Source: Phallusia mammillata
Taxonomy: Eukaryota; Chordata; Ascidiacea; Phlebobranchia; Ascidiidae
Assembly: GCA_003260075.1 (NCBI GenBank)
Contig: QLIY01000546.1
Span: 44,861 to 108,860 of the forward strand
Length of the DNA: 64,000 bases
Direction of reading: 5' to 3'
The notes under the pieces were generated by a model. The model ran no database searches. It saw only the letters and a list, made by a program, of their open reading frames with translations, and had not been told where the DNA came from. Positions 1-12,981 of this stretch are shown piece by piece. How positions within the stretch are numbered: position 1 is the stretch's first letter; every line of letters starts with the position of its first letter. The translations under genes and the position numbers were made by a program.

Positions 1-1413
1 GCATCAGAGCTGTAAGCGGGCCAGGAAGTCGAGTCCGAACCGGAACGTATAAGCCGAAACCGAATCGTTTTAAGGACAGAAGTTTAATTGACAAGCATGT
101 AATAAAGAAGGCATACACAATGTACAACGGCCTAAACAAAGGATGTTATGCATTTTGACATGCGGGTTCGAAGTCAGGCCCCAATCGAGCCCCTTTGTTG
201 AAAAACTCAAGTCCCAAACCCGAAAAGACCGGCCCAACTTATAACTCCGGCGTGTATTCAATATGACAGTTCCATTTTTGATTAAGAATACCGCAGGATA
301 AATAAAAACATACCTAACTAATTCAGTGATAAACCCGTAGGCAGTTAAGGTAACAAAATCTACACATGCAATTACGGCAGGAACAAATCAGAGTAGGACC
401 GAGTAAAATTCGCTATAGCGAATATTTGCATGCAAGAAGTCGTGAAAGGCATGAAATGCGATGAAATGAGTTCGTGTCAGGGAAAACCCCACCTGATTAT
501 TACATCATAGAAAAGAAAACACAACACAAACAATCAACAAGTGGCCAATGCACGGTGAAGAACTGAAGATGTATATTGCTTGCATCAAATATTGCAAATG
601 TAGAGACCTTTTCTGCACACAATTGTTTGCTTTTTCGGCATCCTGGTAATAACGTTTTTTTATTCTATTCCACGTTTTCGTGATTGGTGCCAACAACTTT
701 AGAATAAGTTCTTTTCGAGACGACCTTATCATAGCAATGAGAATACAAAAGAAACCTTTTTTTTAACTATAATCACTTTCGGATGACAAATAAAATTGGC
801 GTTTCGGTTCACACACAGTATTCAAGCAATAACAAGAGAAGAGGGCATTATAATTGTGAGCTATTTAGGAATTTTAAGGTTCTATACACCCCGAAAACAA
901 TGATTTGTAGCCTATGTTTGTGAATATTACCCCAAAAAAGAACATAAATAATCTCATTAAGCCCCTTAAAGAAACTGAAGATGACAAACTATGACGTCAC
1001 AGGGGGATGACGTCATAGAAGTAAAAATCCAATTAGTTGTTATCCCTTAGGAATTTTACATTAGAAACCTCTGCCTCTAAATAGAAGTCTTATTTCAACT
1101 AAGCACTGGCACCACGCGTTCCGCAAGTACCGAGCAGACATGGCCGAATTTCTCTGCGTTGTAAAACATTTCGAAGACACTGGATAATAATGGTACGAAT
1201 AACAGGATCGACCGTAACACAGCGTACAGGTACAGGATTTAAATGCACACAGAAGTCTGCAAATGTTTATGCGTTGACCCTATTGCCACCACCTGAGGGG
1301 GGGGGGACCGGATCGGCCGTAACACAGCGTACAGGTACAGGATTTAAATGCAAACAGAAGTCTGCAAATGTTTATGCGTTGACCCTATTGCCACCACCTG
1401 AGGGGGGGGGGGA
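1..1413. other. Non-coding flank with junction duplications
   Basis: No exon was recognised. The left part is AT-rich and has no long conserved reading frame. From about 1079 the sequence is broken into overlapping copies. A block with the tracts 'gtaacacagcgtacaggtac' and 'gccaccacctgag' occurs twice, around 1208-1292 and 1318-1400, with a G run after each copy (about 1293-1307 and 1401-1412). The stretch 1079-1132 recurs after the second run at 1413-1474. This scrambles the 3' end of the MARVEL gene that follows. Confidence 0.6.
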
Positions 1414-1432
1414 AATAGAAGTCGCATTTCAA

Positions 1433-2716
1433 CTAAGCACTGGCACCACGCGTTCCGCAAGTACCGAGCAGACGGGGGGGGGGTGACGTAGTGGATGACG
1501 TCATCACGCACGAACAGCCTCCTTGCCAATGACGGAAGGCGATCACCGCGTGGATGATGTAGCAAATAGTGGTAAAGAATGCAAAAGCTGTAGCCGCTGC
1601 CAGAACCGGTTCGTTTCTAGTTCTGGCTGCTGAAACACACGATGCGATGAAGTAGACGAGTGCCCAGAACGCGTTAAAGACGAACTCGATGATCGCCCAC
1701 GGCAAGGCGGACAACTGGGTCGCGTGGCATCCGGCCATGTACAGGATGAACAGAATTCTGCGTTAAAAAAATAGAAATCGTAGAAATTGCAACTTCGGGG
1801 NACGGAAGGCGATCACCGCGTGGATGATGTAGCAAATAGTGGTAAAGAATGCAAAAGCTGTAGCCGCTGCCAGAACCGGTTCGTTTCTAGTTCTGGCTGC
1901 TGAAACACACGATGCGATGAAGTAGAAGAGTGCCCAGAACGCGTTAAAGACGAACTCGATGATCGCCCACGGCAAGGCGGACAACTGGGTCGCGTGGCAT
2001 CCGGCCATGTACAGGATGAACAGAATTCTGCGTTAAAAAAATAGAAATCGTAGAAATTGCAACTTCGGGGGAATACCCCATCGGTGCTTTTAAACAAGTT
2101 TGGAAAACGAAGAAAGAAATAATTATCGTTTGGGTTTTACTTTTTGTTGCTTCACACAGTCAAAAACAAGTTCGTAATAACAACATGACCAACTTACGAA
2201 TAAAACTGACACTACAAAAATCACAAACGCATTTAAACCCAAGCATCATTGAGGGTACAATTTTGGACACCGATATAGCATAACCCAGTCATTAAGACAA
2301 AGCGTTGTCAAAAACGTTTTTGGAGATTTTTTCAACGCATATGTTACATTAATTTTGGGTATTATTGGGGCAAAATTGTTAAATCCGGATGTTTTAAGAC
2401 GGATTTTCGTTTTTAGGTTGCATATAAGTTCCCTTGCATTTACGATTTTGATCAAGTTTGATAACCGTTGCAGACTTTTAACCAAGCAATCAACTTACAG
2501 AGTAAGGACCCACGATGTAACAGCAACGAACATAATGAACTGGTGTCCTTGACTGACAGGTGTCCACCACACAGAAGCAGTGAGCGCCCAGCACAGCAAT
2601 CCAAACACAAGTTCACATATCTTCAATATTCCAGGCACAGAGGTGAGAAAGTTAAGATTAAATGAAACTGTAGTGACTGTTGTACTGGTTGTTGTTGTGG
2701 TTGTATGTTCTTCCAT
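1433..2716 (-). CDS. MARVEL-domain (plasmolipin/MAL-like) tetraspan protein
   Basis: The coding sequence is in two exons. Exon 1 is 2716-2499 (72 codons plus 2 nt, donor GTAAGT). Exon 2 begins at 2027 after TTTAACGCAG and the phase matches. Exon 1 has a Thr-rich start (MEEHTTTTTT) and then two hydrophobic segments (ICELVFGLLCWALTA; HQFIMFVAVTSWVLT). Exon 2 gives two more (IIEFVFNAFWALFYFIAS; AFAFFTTICYIIHAVIAF). Four segments with the VFGLL-WAL and F-FN motifs fit plasmolipin-type MARVEL proteins, which act in apical or myelin membrane sorting in vertebrates. Exon 2 is present twice (about 1757-1490 and 2027-1802, joined at the N at 1801) with one Val/Phe difference, so the second copy is probably the other haplotype. 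The C-terminus and stop are uncertain because a G run (1475-1484) interrupts the reading frame after the fourth segment. Confidence 0.72.
1530..2040. repeat. False tandem copy of MARVEL exon 2 joined at N1801
   Basis: Positions about 1530-1800 and 1801-2070 are almost the same sequence, including the coding exon, its acceptor site and some intron. The only internal join mark is one N at 1801. A true local exon duplication is possible. However, the same kind of copy-plus-join occurs all over this window, so an allelic duplication made during assembly is more likely. Confidence 0.75.
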
Positions 2717-5700
2717 GTTGCTGGGTTTTGTAGATCAACGTGACAGATGCTAATATTGCCTAAGAAAGAACCTTTGAAATGTAAAGGCAATGTGAGTAAT
2801 AAGTGGTCGCAAAAATGTAAGAGAACGTATAATTTAATACCGCTGTGTCTTTTCTGCTCTGGATACAACCCTATTTACTCATACAAACTTTATCTTTAAA
2901 ATTAGATTGCATATCCAAACCAACACGTAAAAAAACGATACAGTAAAAAGTACGGCGCTTCAAAACACTGTTTGAAAGACATGTTTTTGTTGGTTAATAA
3001 GCACAACTATACATAGTTAGAGTACTGTATAGCCTGTCTGCTGTGACGTTCATGATTATGGTGGATAAAATTTCTAAATACTTAAGTAAGGCAACAGTTA
3101 AATTGCGTCACGCCTATGGCTAGGTTTAAGACACACCAGTGACAAACTCTGAAACAACCAAAACATCTTTAGACAATAACAACCTAGCAAACAAACAATT
3201 TAAGTCTTTCCTACAACTATTACTCTTTATAAAACAACTTGGTAATGTTTTTAGCACTAAAGCAAAGTAAGAGCCACTAAAAAACGACAAGCTTTGCCCC
3301 ATGTTAGACGTTAGCAATAGTCATGTGATAGTTGCTCATGACACGAACGGTGCATACGACGCGATCATAGTTCACTGCTGAAAATTTCCCTGCAAGCATA
3401 AACAACAACATAAATCAAACAGTAAACTGAAGCACTCTGAAAACTGAAATAATGTGTGCATTGTTTCTTGATTAACGTGCAAGAATGCTGTAACAATGCA
3501 TATTTATGAAGGCATTGTTTCGACTGGTTTTAAATCCGTTACTTCTTTACTGCAACATTATAAAGTTTAAACTTACTCCCCTAATAGCTGCACTTTTTTC
3601 GCGTTTCTCTTAATCGAAAGTAATGATATTGCGAACACATTGTTAACTAAAACTTGATTGATAGCTTTTAAATTCTAAAGCATTATTCTTAACAACGCCA
3701 CAATTTCGATCATATAAGTTTGCCTACAGGCCGACCGAAACTTTGCATTATTCATTTATTGGATAAGATTAGATATCAAAATCGTATTGTTGTAAAACTC
3801 CTTTGGTTTTATTAAAAGGCGTTCAAATCAATGTTGTCGTACGCTTTTGACAAGTCGACTGACAAAACGTAAAACGTCCATGTTTTTGCTTCGGGCAGTT
3901 GCCATGAGTATAGGCTACTTACTGCCTCACGTATTTAAGTGTAATGTGGCGACGACTACTTGTCATTTTAAAACATATGTGGGAGTTTTAGAATATGGCT
4001 CATGCCCCATTTGTTTGAAAGGAAATACGTCGCTTTTATCAATCCTTTAGTATTGGTTAAGATAAGCAAAGATTCATACCTTGGATCAACCCCTAAAATG
4101 TCCATTAAAACCAGCGATCCCGGCACACTTGTATATATCAATCATAGTACAGGCCTATTGAAGTCGTTACACCAAAATCAGCCATTCACGAAGCAGTATT
4201 ATGTATTATTCCAGTATTGCCCAAAATTTCTGTTACGGTTAAAGTGGGTTTATTGTTCAAAATGTTTTTGTAGTTAGTTGTTATGGACTTAGTGTATTTG
4301 CGTGTGGTGCCATTTCTTTTTAAATTAATAAGCCGGACGTAGGTTGTTATTATTATTAACGAACGATTTGATGGCTGCGTTCTCGTCATTGCAACCTTTT
4401 GTTTTTGAAATGGTCTGTTTTTCTATCTGTATGTACCAAAGCCTGGGCCCTAAAACGCATACTAGTGTATTTAAGGTACACAATTCACGGTTTTAACGAT
4501 TAAAACGAACAACAAACAAGCCAATATATGTGTATATAGAACATCACGCTTCGACAGCAGCTTGTGTCATTCTCAAATGCAATGATATGAATGTTAAAAC
4601 CAGCCAGAAAGTAAAAGCAGTAAAAATGCGCAATTAGTATTATGTTTTGCACACTTACACGGTTTGCAGGTTGTACTAAACAAGATAATAATACCATTTA
4701 ATCCTGCATGCAATTGCTTTAACCGCGGATATTTGCATTTATTAGCATTTGGTCGTTTACAAAGCACATTAAACCACAATCTAAAGCTTATACAGTTTTC
4801 CATATACGCCGCACATGTTTGCTGTTTAATCATCGCACCACAGAAAAGCCAAGATGAATTATTCATTAGAAATTAATCTTGCACTTGTATTGCATTTCTT
4901 CATAATCTCCATATAAATAATTATATAAAGGGCGGCAGGGTCAATGTAGATGTTCAAATGTAACAGGGATAAGTAAAAAAATATATTTCTTTGTAATCGT
5001 TTTGTCTTTACAAGATAATGATTCAGTGTTAACTGCTAACTGTCGGCTGTACGTCCTTATTTTAAGCAGCAAAAGCGACGCCAGTTCCGATTTCATGCAG
5101 TTTTTTATGTTTTTTGTCAATTTTTACTTCCCAGATAAAGTTGTTTTGTTTTACTAATGTTGGAATAAGTTTTTTGTGAAATATTTCACGAATCAAGTTG
5201 TCACATATACTACCGTATAGTTCAGCACATTTCACACCAGTAAAGATCTAGTTTTAAAAATAACTTGTACGTTTCCAACCCAATAACAAAAAATTACCCA
5301 CGTAAATTTACACCCACGCCGCAATCCGCAAAACTGCGTTTCCCCAACGGATAAAACCTCAAGCTGTCATCGCAATGTGTTTTTAGCAGCTTATTTGACT
5401 GGTTGTCTTTCCTATTTATCCTATAAACCAGAGGTCTGCAAGTGCAACCCTTGGCACAAAAACCGCAAGGTTCTCAATTTCATTGTTTGTTTGCATTTAT
5501 TATGCAATAGTCTTAAATCCAGTCAACATACACAGTACACTGCTTTCTGCTTAATATTGGGATCACCTGGTACAATTCACTATTACTCACAAAAACGTTG
5601 GCATGCAGAAGTCATTACCACATGGAAATGACAAGTAAATCAGGTTTCTGCATCAACTTAATTTATTTCATTCCTCGGTAGACTCTGTTAAAGTTTTAAC

Positions 5701-7313
5701 TGTTACGCACAACGCGGACTTTATGATGCAACAATACTGATTTCATATTATTGTCACGTCACAGTATCAAACTTATTAACTGCCAATCAACTGACGCAGC
5801 AAAAAGTCCAAACTAAAATGTAGAATGAAAAAAAGCTTTACTGTTGTGAAAAGTTCTCCGCACACAAGCAGATAACATGTGCTTCAAATTCTCACTATCT
5901 GTCGGCGCAGCACACTTCCATTGCGCTAAAGCGAATTTCCTCAACAACAGGAGGGCTTACAGCGCAAACGCAGCTTACTGATATCCGGTCTGCGAAGCAT
6001 CGGGCTGTGACATCACTATACGATCTGTTTTGTCCCGACTGCATCAAAACACCAACATTGCGTAGCGTGGGAGTTAATGAACACAGCTATGTGGCATTTA
6101 GACGTTGGTTGCTTTCCGCAGCCGGTTGCACATTGTCTTGAACACAATCAACGACACAAACACTCATTTGCAGGAACAGAACAGTTCCGTCTGATTAATT
6201 GCTCGTGTCGCCAGTCGCCATTTGTCGTTGCAACTTGGCGCGTTTTAGTCAGCACGGTTAGGGCACGTCTAAATTAAATTCGCCAATGAGAGCCACAAGC
6301 TTTTTGTGCAATCAACAAGTGCAAAAACTAGAATAACGTAAAAAATCTTTTGTGATAAATGTCTGGACATTATTGCTCGTATGACACAAGCCTAATACGT
6401 AAGACCGCTGCAAAATCCTAATAGTACTTTAAAAGCACGAACTTTCAGTAGTAAACTTTATTGTCAAAATGTTGTAAGAAACGTTTTGTGAAAATTGTCT
6501 GGACATTATTGCTCACATGATACAGGCCTAATCATGTAACATTGCTATAAATCTTAACAGTACTTTAAAAGCACGAACTTTTAGCAGTAAACTTTCATGC
6601 AAAAGCTTTTAATTTGACAAACAACTAAACATACCTCAGCCTTCATACAACATATGTCTAACCACTGCTAATCTACTGGACTCACTGAATGCAGTACAGA
6701 CTTCCTCAATACAATAGGCCTACATCAATTTATTATTCCTGACATTGTATCCTCACGTTGACAGTTATGTTAGCTTCCTCATGGTGCTTGGTACGTAAAT
6801 AGTCTTATTGTAACCGAGGTACAGCAAACGACCGCTGATTGACACCAATGCAGAGTTACTAACAAACTGTCTGTGCATCAATTCCCTCTGTCCTGAAGCG
6901 GCGCGTGCAATTACGTTTGCGTGTTTCAAGCGTGACGTAATGGCTATTTTTTCCTTGCCGCTCCAAGGGCTTAGTTTAGCTTGGGGTGTACTATTCTCCA
7001 AGGAATGTGACTATTGTTGTATGGGCGATACTGAACTGGTAATAAGCGAAACCTTTGTGTTTATGAAAAATTCTGTGCCATTTTTTTTTCGTAGAAGCCA
7101 TGAAGTTTTTTGATAATTTTTGTTTTTTCTGATCCACAAATGCTTGTTATTTCTGATCCTGTGGTACTAGTGTAGTGTTTTTATAGTATTCTCCACCATT
7201 TTGATGTGCACAATTAGAGTATACATCAAACAAATACCAACACAACTTGAAGAGCGAGGATTTTTGTAGTTATCCTGTATCTACATCTTCCAGACAAAAC
7301 ACAATCTATTTGT
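2717..7313. other. Intergenic, no gene recognised
   Basis: This is AT-rich DNA between the MARVEL gene and the 3' end of the opsin gene. Short open frames occur on both strands but show no family motif and no splice-consistent neighbours. A diverged tandem repeat lies at about 6350-6597. Around 4080-4200 there is a piece of a dispersed repeat that recurs near 28150-28265 and 49435-49560, recognised by the words 'gatcccggcacact' and 'caggcctattgaag'. Confidence 0.5.
6350..6597. repeat. Diverged two-copy tandem repeat
   Basis: The units 6350-6466 and 6485-6597 share the order 'tgtctggacattattgctc', 'aggcctaat' or 'aagcctaat', 'agtactttaaaagcacgaac' and 'agtaaactt'. They differ by scattered substitutions and small indels. 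There is no G run between them and the divergence is higher than in the G-run copies, so this looks like a genuine old tandem duplication. Confidence 0.6.
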
Positions 7314-7314
7314 T

Positions 7315-7320
7315 TTTATT
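7315..7320 (-). terminator. Poly(A) signal of opsin gene
   Basis: On the minus strand AATAAA occurs about 170 bases after the opsin stop codon, before the intergenic region. A G-run duplication (7329-7490) lies in between, so the real distance is probably nearer 90 bases. Confidence 0.4.
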
Positions 7321-7487
7321 GTCAATTTCCGAACATAAACAGTCAAAAATTGGTTGAAACAAAATTGCCAATATTTTTGTCGTATTGCATTACGATTTCT
7401 AGGGGGGGGGGGTGTCAATTTCCGAACATAAACAGTCAAAAATTGAAACAAAATTGCCAATATTTTTGTCGTATTGCATTACGATTT

Positions 7488-10400
7488 CTATTGTTGCTTG
7501 ACGGCCTCTTGGCGCCTCCAGTGGATAACTTCTTGGCAAGCTGATAGAAGTTCAGGATCAGATTGCATGTAAATGTACGGGTTCAATGCTGGGATAATCT
7601 TGGGCAGAAGCTGAAAAAAAACGTTGTCCTAGTTACAAAAGTGCGGTTTGCGTTACGTAACTTTTCAAGAAATAAATGTTATTCGTATGCTATAGCAGTG
7701 GTTCTCCTACTTTTTTTGTTGCGACGCCTATGGAAAAGTTTTCTGGACTTGCGACACACCAGCAAATAAAAGTTAATGAGGAAACTTATTATTAAAGTTA
7801 TGTTTATTGATATAACAACAAAAAGCCACGAAACAGAACTATTCTGCGACGCCCTTGGAAAAAAAATGAAACGACGCACCAGGGCGACTCGACGCACAGT
7901 TTGGAATGCTTACGTAAATAACCGCCACCATCCACACTGGTAGAACACCGACCCCAACTGTGACCTTCAAACTTGCGTACATCGCATACGGACAGTAGCA
8001 AACCAGAAACAGGGCTGGCACGATCTTGGAAAGCTGAAACATATACAAAATCCTGACTCAAATATAGGTTTATAACATACAGAATGCTAAAAAACTAACT
8101 TATTGTAAAATTTTGTTTAATCTGCCAACGTCGTACAGGTCGTATCAACTCTTGTTTGTCGGTTTTATTTGTATATTTGTATTCAATGGAAAGTACTGTT
8201 TGTTACAGAGTTTTAAAAACCAGATGGACAGTCAAAATATAGTTGATGCAGTTTTGCTGTCACATTTTACATACGGTATTTTTTTGAAGTTTACGACCTA
8301 AAAAGTTGTCATCGCACTGCTTCGTTGGGTTATATCAGCAGTACAACCAAACTATTCGTTCAGTTCCGTCGAAGCACCTTCTGTTGGAATTTGAAAAAAA
8401 AATAACGTGGGTGACTGTAGCACACATGGGGACTTTGAAAGGTGAAATAAACCAGCAGCGCCGTTTTGGCCATAAAAAGGCGAGAAAAGGCAAATTAAGT
8501 ATACCGTGAAATTGTTTGAAAAAGCTTTTTTCTTGTGCGCCACACTGTTCCACCTATAAACGACCAAAGCAGATTTGACCCGAAGCATTTCCTTTAGTTA
8601 ATACGTGACCGGAAACATGTGTGGAAACTTTAACATCAACTTACCATCTGTTGCTGCTTGCTTTCAATACTCAACTTGTTGTAGTAGCGGAAGATTTTAG
8701 TGAGAGGATAAACAAACCACACTGCAGCCACCAACATAATGTAAGCTTGCATCTTGCTATGAAGTGAACAACACAGTAGTTAGTATAACCAAGTATTGCT
8801 CAACACAATACTTAGCTGCTTTCTAATGCCATAGCGGAATTTGGTTACAACAAAGTTGTGGGCAGGCTGGAGTACAATCCAGTATCTCGTTATACAACAT
8901 TGCAACATTGCCGTTTATATGTGGGGGTTATCATTCTCTTTTTGCGTTTTTCTTGGTGTATTTTAACGATTTTACCTTCAACTTTCTTTCATATACTAAT
9001 CTTGCACAAGCACCTAAAACTTAACTACCCCAGCTAAGAACCATCGCTTAAAGCCGGTTGTTGATAAAGAAATAGTTTGTTAGTCCAGTCGGGCTTTTGA
9101 TTTTACGCTCGGTCACATTTGTCACCGTGAGAAATTAACTAGTTTCGCTAAAAATTCTGGTTTAGGATCTGTAGCGTCACCTACCTGTCATGCTGGTTAA
9201 GATCCACAAGGCACCCCGCGGTGTGCTCGTGTGCAACCTCGTAAGCCCCGAAACCAAATGCGGGCAAACTTGCAGCAACAGCACCAAGCGACCACACCAA
9301 GATCATGAAGAAGTTGTAATTCTTTCCACCTAAATCAATAACAAAATCTTTCTGTAAATTAACATGTCAATTCCTAGAGTGCTCAGGTTAACAATCCATA
9401 GATTAGTTTGAGTATAAACAAGGTTAATTCGATTTTATGAATAGAAACTGAGCAAGATTTATCAACCCAAACATACGAGTCAAACAGAAAATCGATGAAT
9501 AAGTAACGTTAACATACAAACTCGATCGTATATGTTATGTTTATTCGATTTGTAAAAAAAATGATTCGTCTGTTCACAATTACTATTTTTAAAAACTGTG
9601 ATACTTTAAAGTGGAGCCCAGCGTATCCGCTGTTATTATTATTTGACGTTTTAAGAATAGCATCAAGAAGGTCCCGCTAAAATTGGTCAGTTACGATACC
9701 AGCAACTAAACTGTGAATAAATATATGTTCACAAAGAAGGTATCACTTGACAAAGACACACATGTATTATTTCTTGTATTACTTACACATGTCGGGTTGA
9801 CATTGCTGGTAGTAACGGTCAATAGGGGGGGGGGGGCAACTAGACTGTTGTGAATAAATATATGTTCACAAAGAAGGTATCACTTGACAATGACACATAT
9901 GTATTATTTCCTGTATTACTTACACATGTCGGGTTGACATTGCTGGTAGTATCGGTCAATAGCGATCCATGTGATGCTTGCAATGCTGATAAAGCCAGAT
10001 GCCAGGCCCATCCATGCGTTCACCTGTTTGTAGTTGTCAGTTAAAAAAGATAGCGAGATTATTGTCAGTTACTATACCAGCAAGATATTATTCCACAGGT
10101 TTTCTACAGATTCTAGTCTAGTGTTGGCAACTATATCAAAACTTGGAAGAGGGCAGTTGGAGTTCGTTTTGAGATGGGTTTTTGCGACTGTTACATCTGC
10201 GCTGCTTGCCTTTTTATCGCTTTTACTCTTTTAATATTTTAATACAAGGTTGAATTGGGTATTGGCAGACCGTTATTGCAGCAGAAATATTTACACCTTT
10301 TTTATTACCACACTCTTCCTAAAACAAATGTACATGTTTAGTAACAGCACGTTAAGTGCCGAACAAAAACGTTACATTTAACGCTTGTTGTTTGAACATA

Positions 10401-11048
10401 ATCATCATTATGACGTCACCTGACAGCCGAACTTGCCGAAAGGCCAGGTGCTTTGAATTGTTGACATCACAATGACGAGCATGTGGATCAGCATCATAAC
10501 GTCAGAGGTGGCTAATGACGTCAGCCAAATGTTTTTCTGCTGCAGGTCTTTTCTGTTCCATATGGCAAGAGCCACAACCGCGTAACCAAGCAATGCAGCG
10601 ATCACTGTTGGAATGAAAAGAGTGAAGTTATAGGTTTAAGATTGTTTGGGAATCTTGCTGAAATATTTCGACTTGTGACTTTTGACCGTTTTTCATGTTT
10701 CGAAATGCACACATGACACTTCGCGTGTTTTGTATACGCTCAATGTCACACAAACTTATTCTTTGTGCCGAAATGCTACCATAAAAGCAATTTGTCATAC
10801 GTCTTCATCTAAAGAAGTTCATAGCCACAATGCATAAAAAGCGGGGGGGGGGGAGCAATTTCTCATACGTCTTCATCTAAAGAAGTTCATAGCCACAATG
10901 CATAAAAAGCAACAGCTAGTTTTTACACATATATCACGAAATAAACAACATTGGGATAAGATATAATCTTTAAACTGCATGTCGACTTACCAATCAGCAA
11001 CAAGAGAACTCCATACGCGCCTCTTACAGTGGTGTTGTCCAATTCCAT
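7488..11048 (-). CDS. RGR-like opsin (retinal G-protein-coupled receptor family)
   Basis: Seven exons: 11048-10991, 10604-10420, 10023-9924, 9329-9185, 8756-8645, 8033-7914 and 7610-7488. Every intron is GT-AG and in phase, giving 280 residues with the stop TAG at 7488. Exon 1 starts MELDNTT (an N-glycosylation site) and opens TM1. TM2-TM3 end in WPFGKFGC, close to the WPYG-GC of vertebrate RGR. C80 and C154 are placed for the opsin disulfide. IDRY sits at 103-106. TM7 has LLPKIIPALNPYIY, with K244 six residues before N250 exactly as the retinal Schiff-base lysine precedes NPxxY. K-x-x-P-x-x-N is also the RGR spacing. RGR opsins bind all-trans retinal and act mainly as photoisomerases. Ciona larvae are known to have an RGR-like opsin (opsin3), and this is probably that gene or a close relative. 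Peropsin is the main alternative. A MITE abuts the exon 6 donor. Confidence 0.9.
7696..7909. mobile_element. hAT-like MITE in opsin intron 6
   Basis: It begins 'cagtggttctcctac' and ends 'cacagtttggaatgct', a diverged inverted copy of its own start. It is the same family as 23473-23685, sharing 'gttgcgacgcct', 'ttttctggacttgcgac' and 'aacaacaaaaagccacg'. On the minus strand its end overlaps the first intron bases after opsin exon 6, whose coding part stops at 7914. No clear target duplication remains. Confidence 0.65.
9706..9964. repeat. G-run duplication covering part of opsin exon 3
   Basis: The copies 9706-9824 and 9837-9964 are separated by 12 G. Both contain 'aaatatatgttcacaaagaa', 'cttacacatgtcgggttgac' and the end of exon 3. 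Only the second copy continues into the complete exon, so the first is treated as a spurious partial exon. Confidence 0.75.
10773..10918. repeat. G-run duplication in opsin intron 1
   Basis: The stretch with 'gtcttcatctaaagaagttc' and 'cacaatgcataaaaagc' occurs just before and just after a run of about 11 G near 10843-10853. It has no effect on coding. Confidence 0.75.
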
Positions 11049-11650
11049 GATTTTTTTTACAAAGAAGTTTAACACGAAAACACAAAAATGACACAAATCT
11101 ACAAATTATTAATTTTTTTAGCTAAGTTTGCCGAAGTACTTTAAATGTTTTTGCCACGGAAATGCCTTAATTATTAATTAAGGCTTAATAAGTTACTGTT
11201 TGTTTACCGTGTAAGAAATTACTAGTTTATCTTACTCATGCCACCATTGTTATATATTGGCATTGCAACACTTTCTTTGTTCTTGTTATACCCTACTTTA
11301 CTACTTGTTTTGTATTTATTGACAACAAATCACCACCCTACCCTAGTAACATCGGTACATGCTTGTATCCATATTACATGGTCAAAATGACAAGTATCTA
11401 ACTTAGCACAGCACTGGTTTGCAGCCAAAAATTAAGTAATCACGACTTGAACGTTATTGCTTTATATATACCACCGTCTGTGCTGTTTATGATCCCTAAC
11501 TTCGGTTCAAAACGTTTTACAGTTTGCAACAAGATGTAAAGGGCAATTTAAGCCTATGTGACAACGTGCATTCCTTGTTGCTTTATTGCAAGTCAGAAAT
11601 ATAACCCAACAAAATAGGATAACAAATATTTTTTAATTGTAAAATGCTAA

Positions 11651-11748
<98 letters not shown>

Positions 11749-12981
11749 ATGTAGTAAATACGTTCCACTAACCTAGACTGCTTAACACAGATGCATTCAT
11801 TTACTTGTTTATATTGTTTAAAATCGTGATTCTGTTACCTGACACAAATCACATGCAAACCTCAACTGAAACTGTCCAACTAAACTAAAATTCACCAACT
11901 AAAACTGAATTGGACAGAGCTACACTATGTCACGTTTCCAAAGCGTGGATAAAACAGTTGCCACGCTTTTGGAATTGGTTGAAAACGCCTTGGAGTGTTT
12001 GCTTACGGCACATTGTGCAGTACAGCAAATGCCGAATTGACATTGCTTTAGTGATTTGTGATGGGTATGCAGTTCCAAACACGCGCAATTGTTTGAGATT
12101 TTTGACTGCCATTGCAAAAACTAGTTTTGTCATGAAATGGTGGGTAGATATTAAAACAATAACTACTAAATAGCGTATTGTTCCTAATAAATCATGATCG
12201 TGATTTCTTAAGCACGTCAAAAGATATTTTTTTGTTTCTTCAAGTCTTATCATTGTGTTATGATTAATAAACTGGATCAATTACTAAAATACATGCAAAA
12301 GTCTAAAAAGCACCAAACCAGGGGGGGGGGTCAAAAGATATTTGTTTGTTTCTTTAAGTCTTAGCATTGTGTTATGATTAATAAACTAGATCAATTACTA
12401 AAATGTCATTTCTCACGGATAACATGCAAAAGTCTAAAAAGCACCAAACCAAAAAAGGAAAATCCACATAATAAAGTCCTATTGTTTCAGACTTTGTGTA
12501 TTTACTTTGCCCGGGCCATGCATTAATATGTAAAGGTATGTGTATTGTGCTCTGCGTATCTAAGGCAAAACTAAACACCAGTCAAAGGGCAAACCGCTCT
12601 TTGCATATTTCACGACAAAGTATAGCTATAACGCAGCAATTAAATAACATAAAGACCAAAAACGCGAGCTTCAAAAGGGGGGGGGGGTATTGCACGACAA
12701 AGTATAGCTAACGCAGCAATTAAATAACATAAAGACCAAAAACGCGAGCTTCAAAACAACCAATGAAAACTTTCGATAAAAGTTTCAAAGTTAATGCAAA
12801 AGTGTGTTACCTGCAGAGACAGTAAAATATAAATACAATATTCCACTAAAAATGTTGAATAAATACTTTTTGTTTAATACTGTTACCTGATAAAAAACGC
12901 ATGTATATATATCGGGAGAGAAAAGGGTAGGGATCTAGCTTTAAATATTTTTTGAAACACTGCACAACAAATGAATCCGTT
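11049..12981. other. Intergenic between opsin and kinase-like gene
   Basis: No exon was seen. It holds the putative 5' flank of the opsin gene, one very long G run and two G-run duplications (around 12221-12405 and 12600-12760). The open frames at 11910-12280 on both strands are mutual shadows with no motif. Confidence 0.5.
11652..11746. repeat. Pure poly-G run, 95 bases
   Basis: Uninterrupted G over 95 bases in AT-rich DNA, without obvious copied flanks. This is probably a gap-fill or base-calling artefact, like the five other long runs. It makes a meaningless poly-Pro frame on the minus strand. Confidence 0.9.

Noticed and set aside
1190..1486. Plus-strand repeat protein with a duplicated PPPEGGG unit
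   Set aside because: The repeat is made by the G-run duplication and there is no family motif. The minus strand carries the real exon nearby.
6765..7001. 78-codon minus-strand open frame between the MARVEL and opsin genes
   Set aside because: No motif and no splice-consistent partner exon; length is within chance for this DNA.
11583..11768. Poly-proline or poly-glycine proteins over the G runs (also 42953-43345, 44577-44816, 58222-58803)
   Set aside because: They are direct translations of pure G runs with no other coding support.
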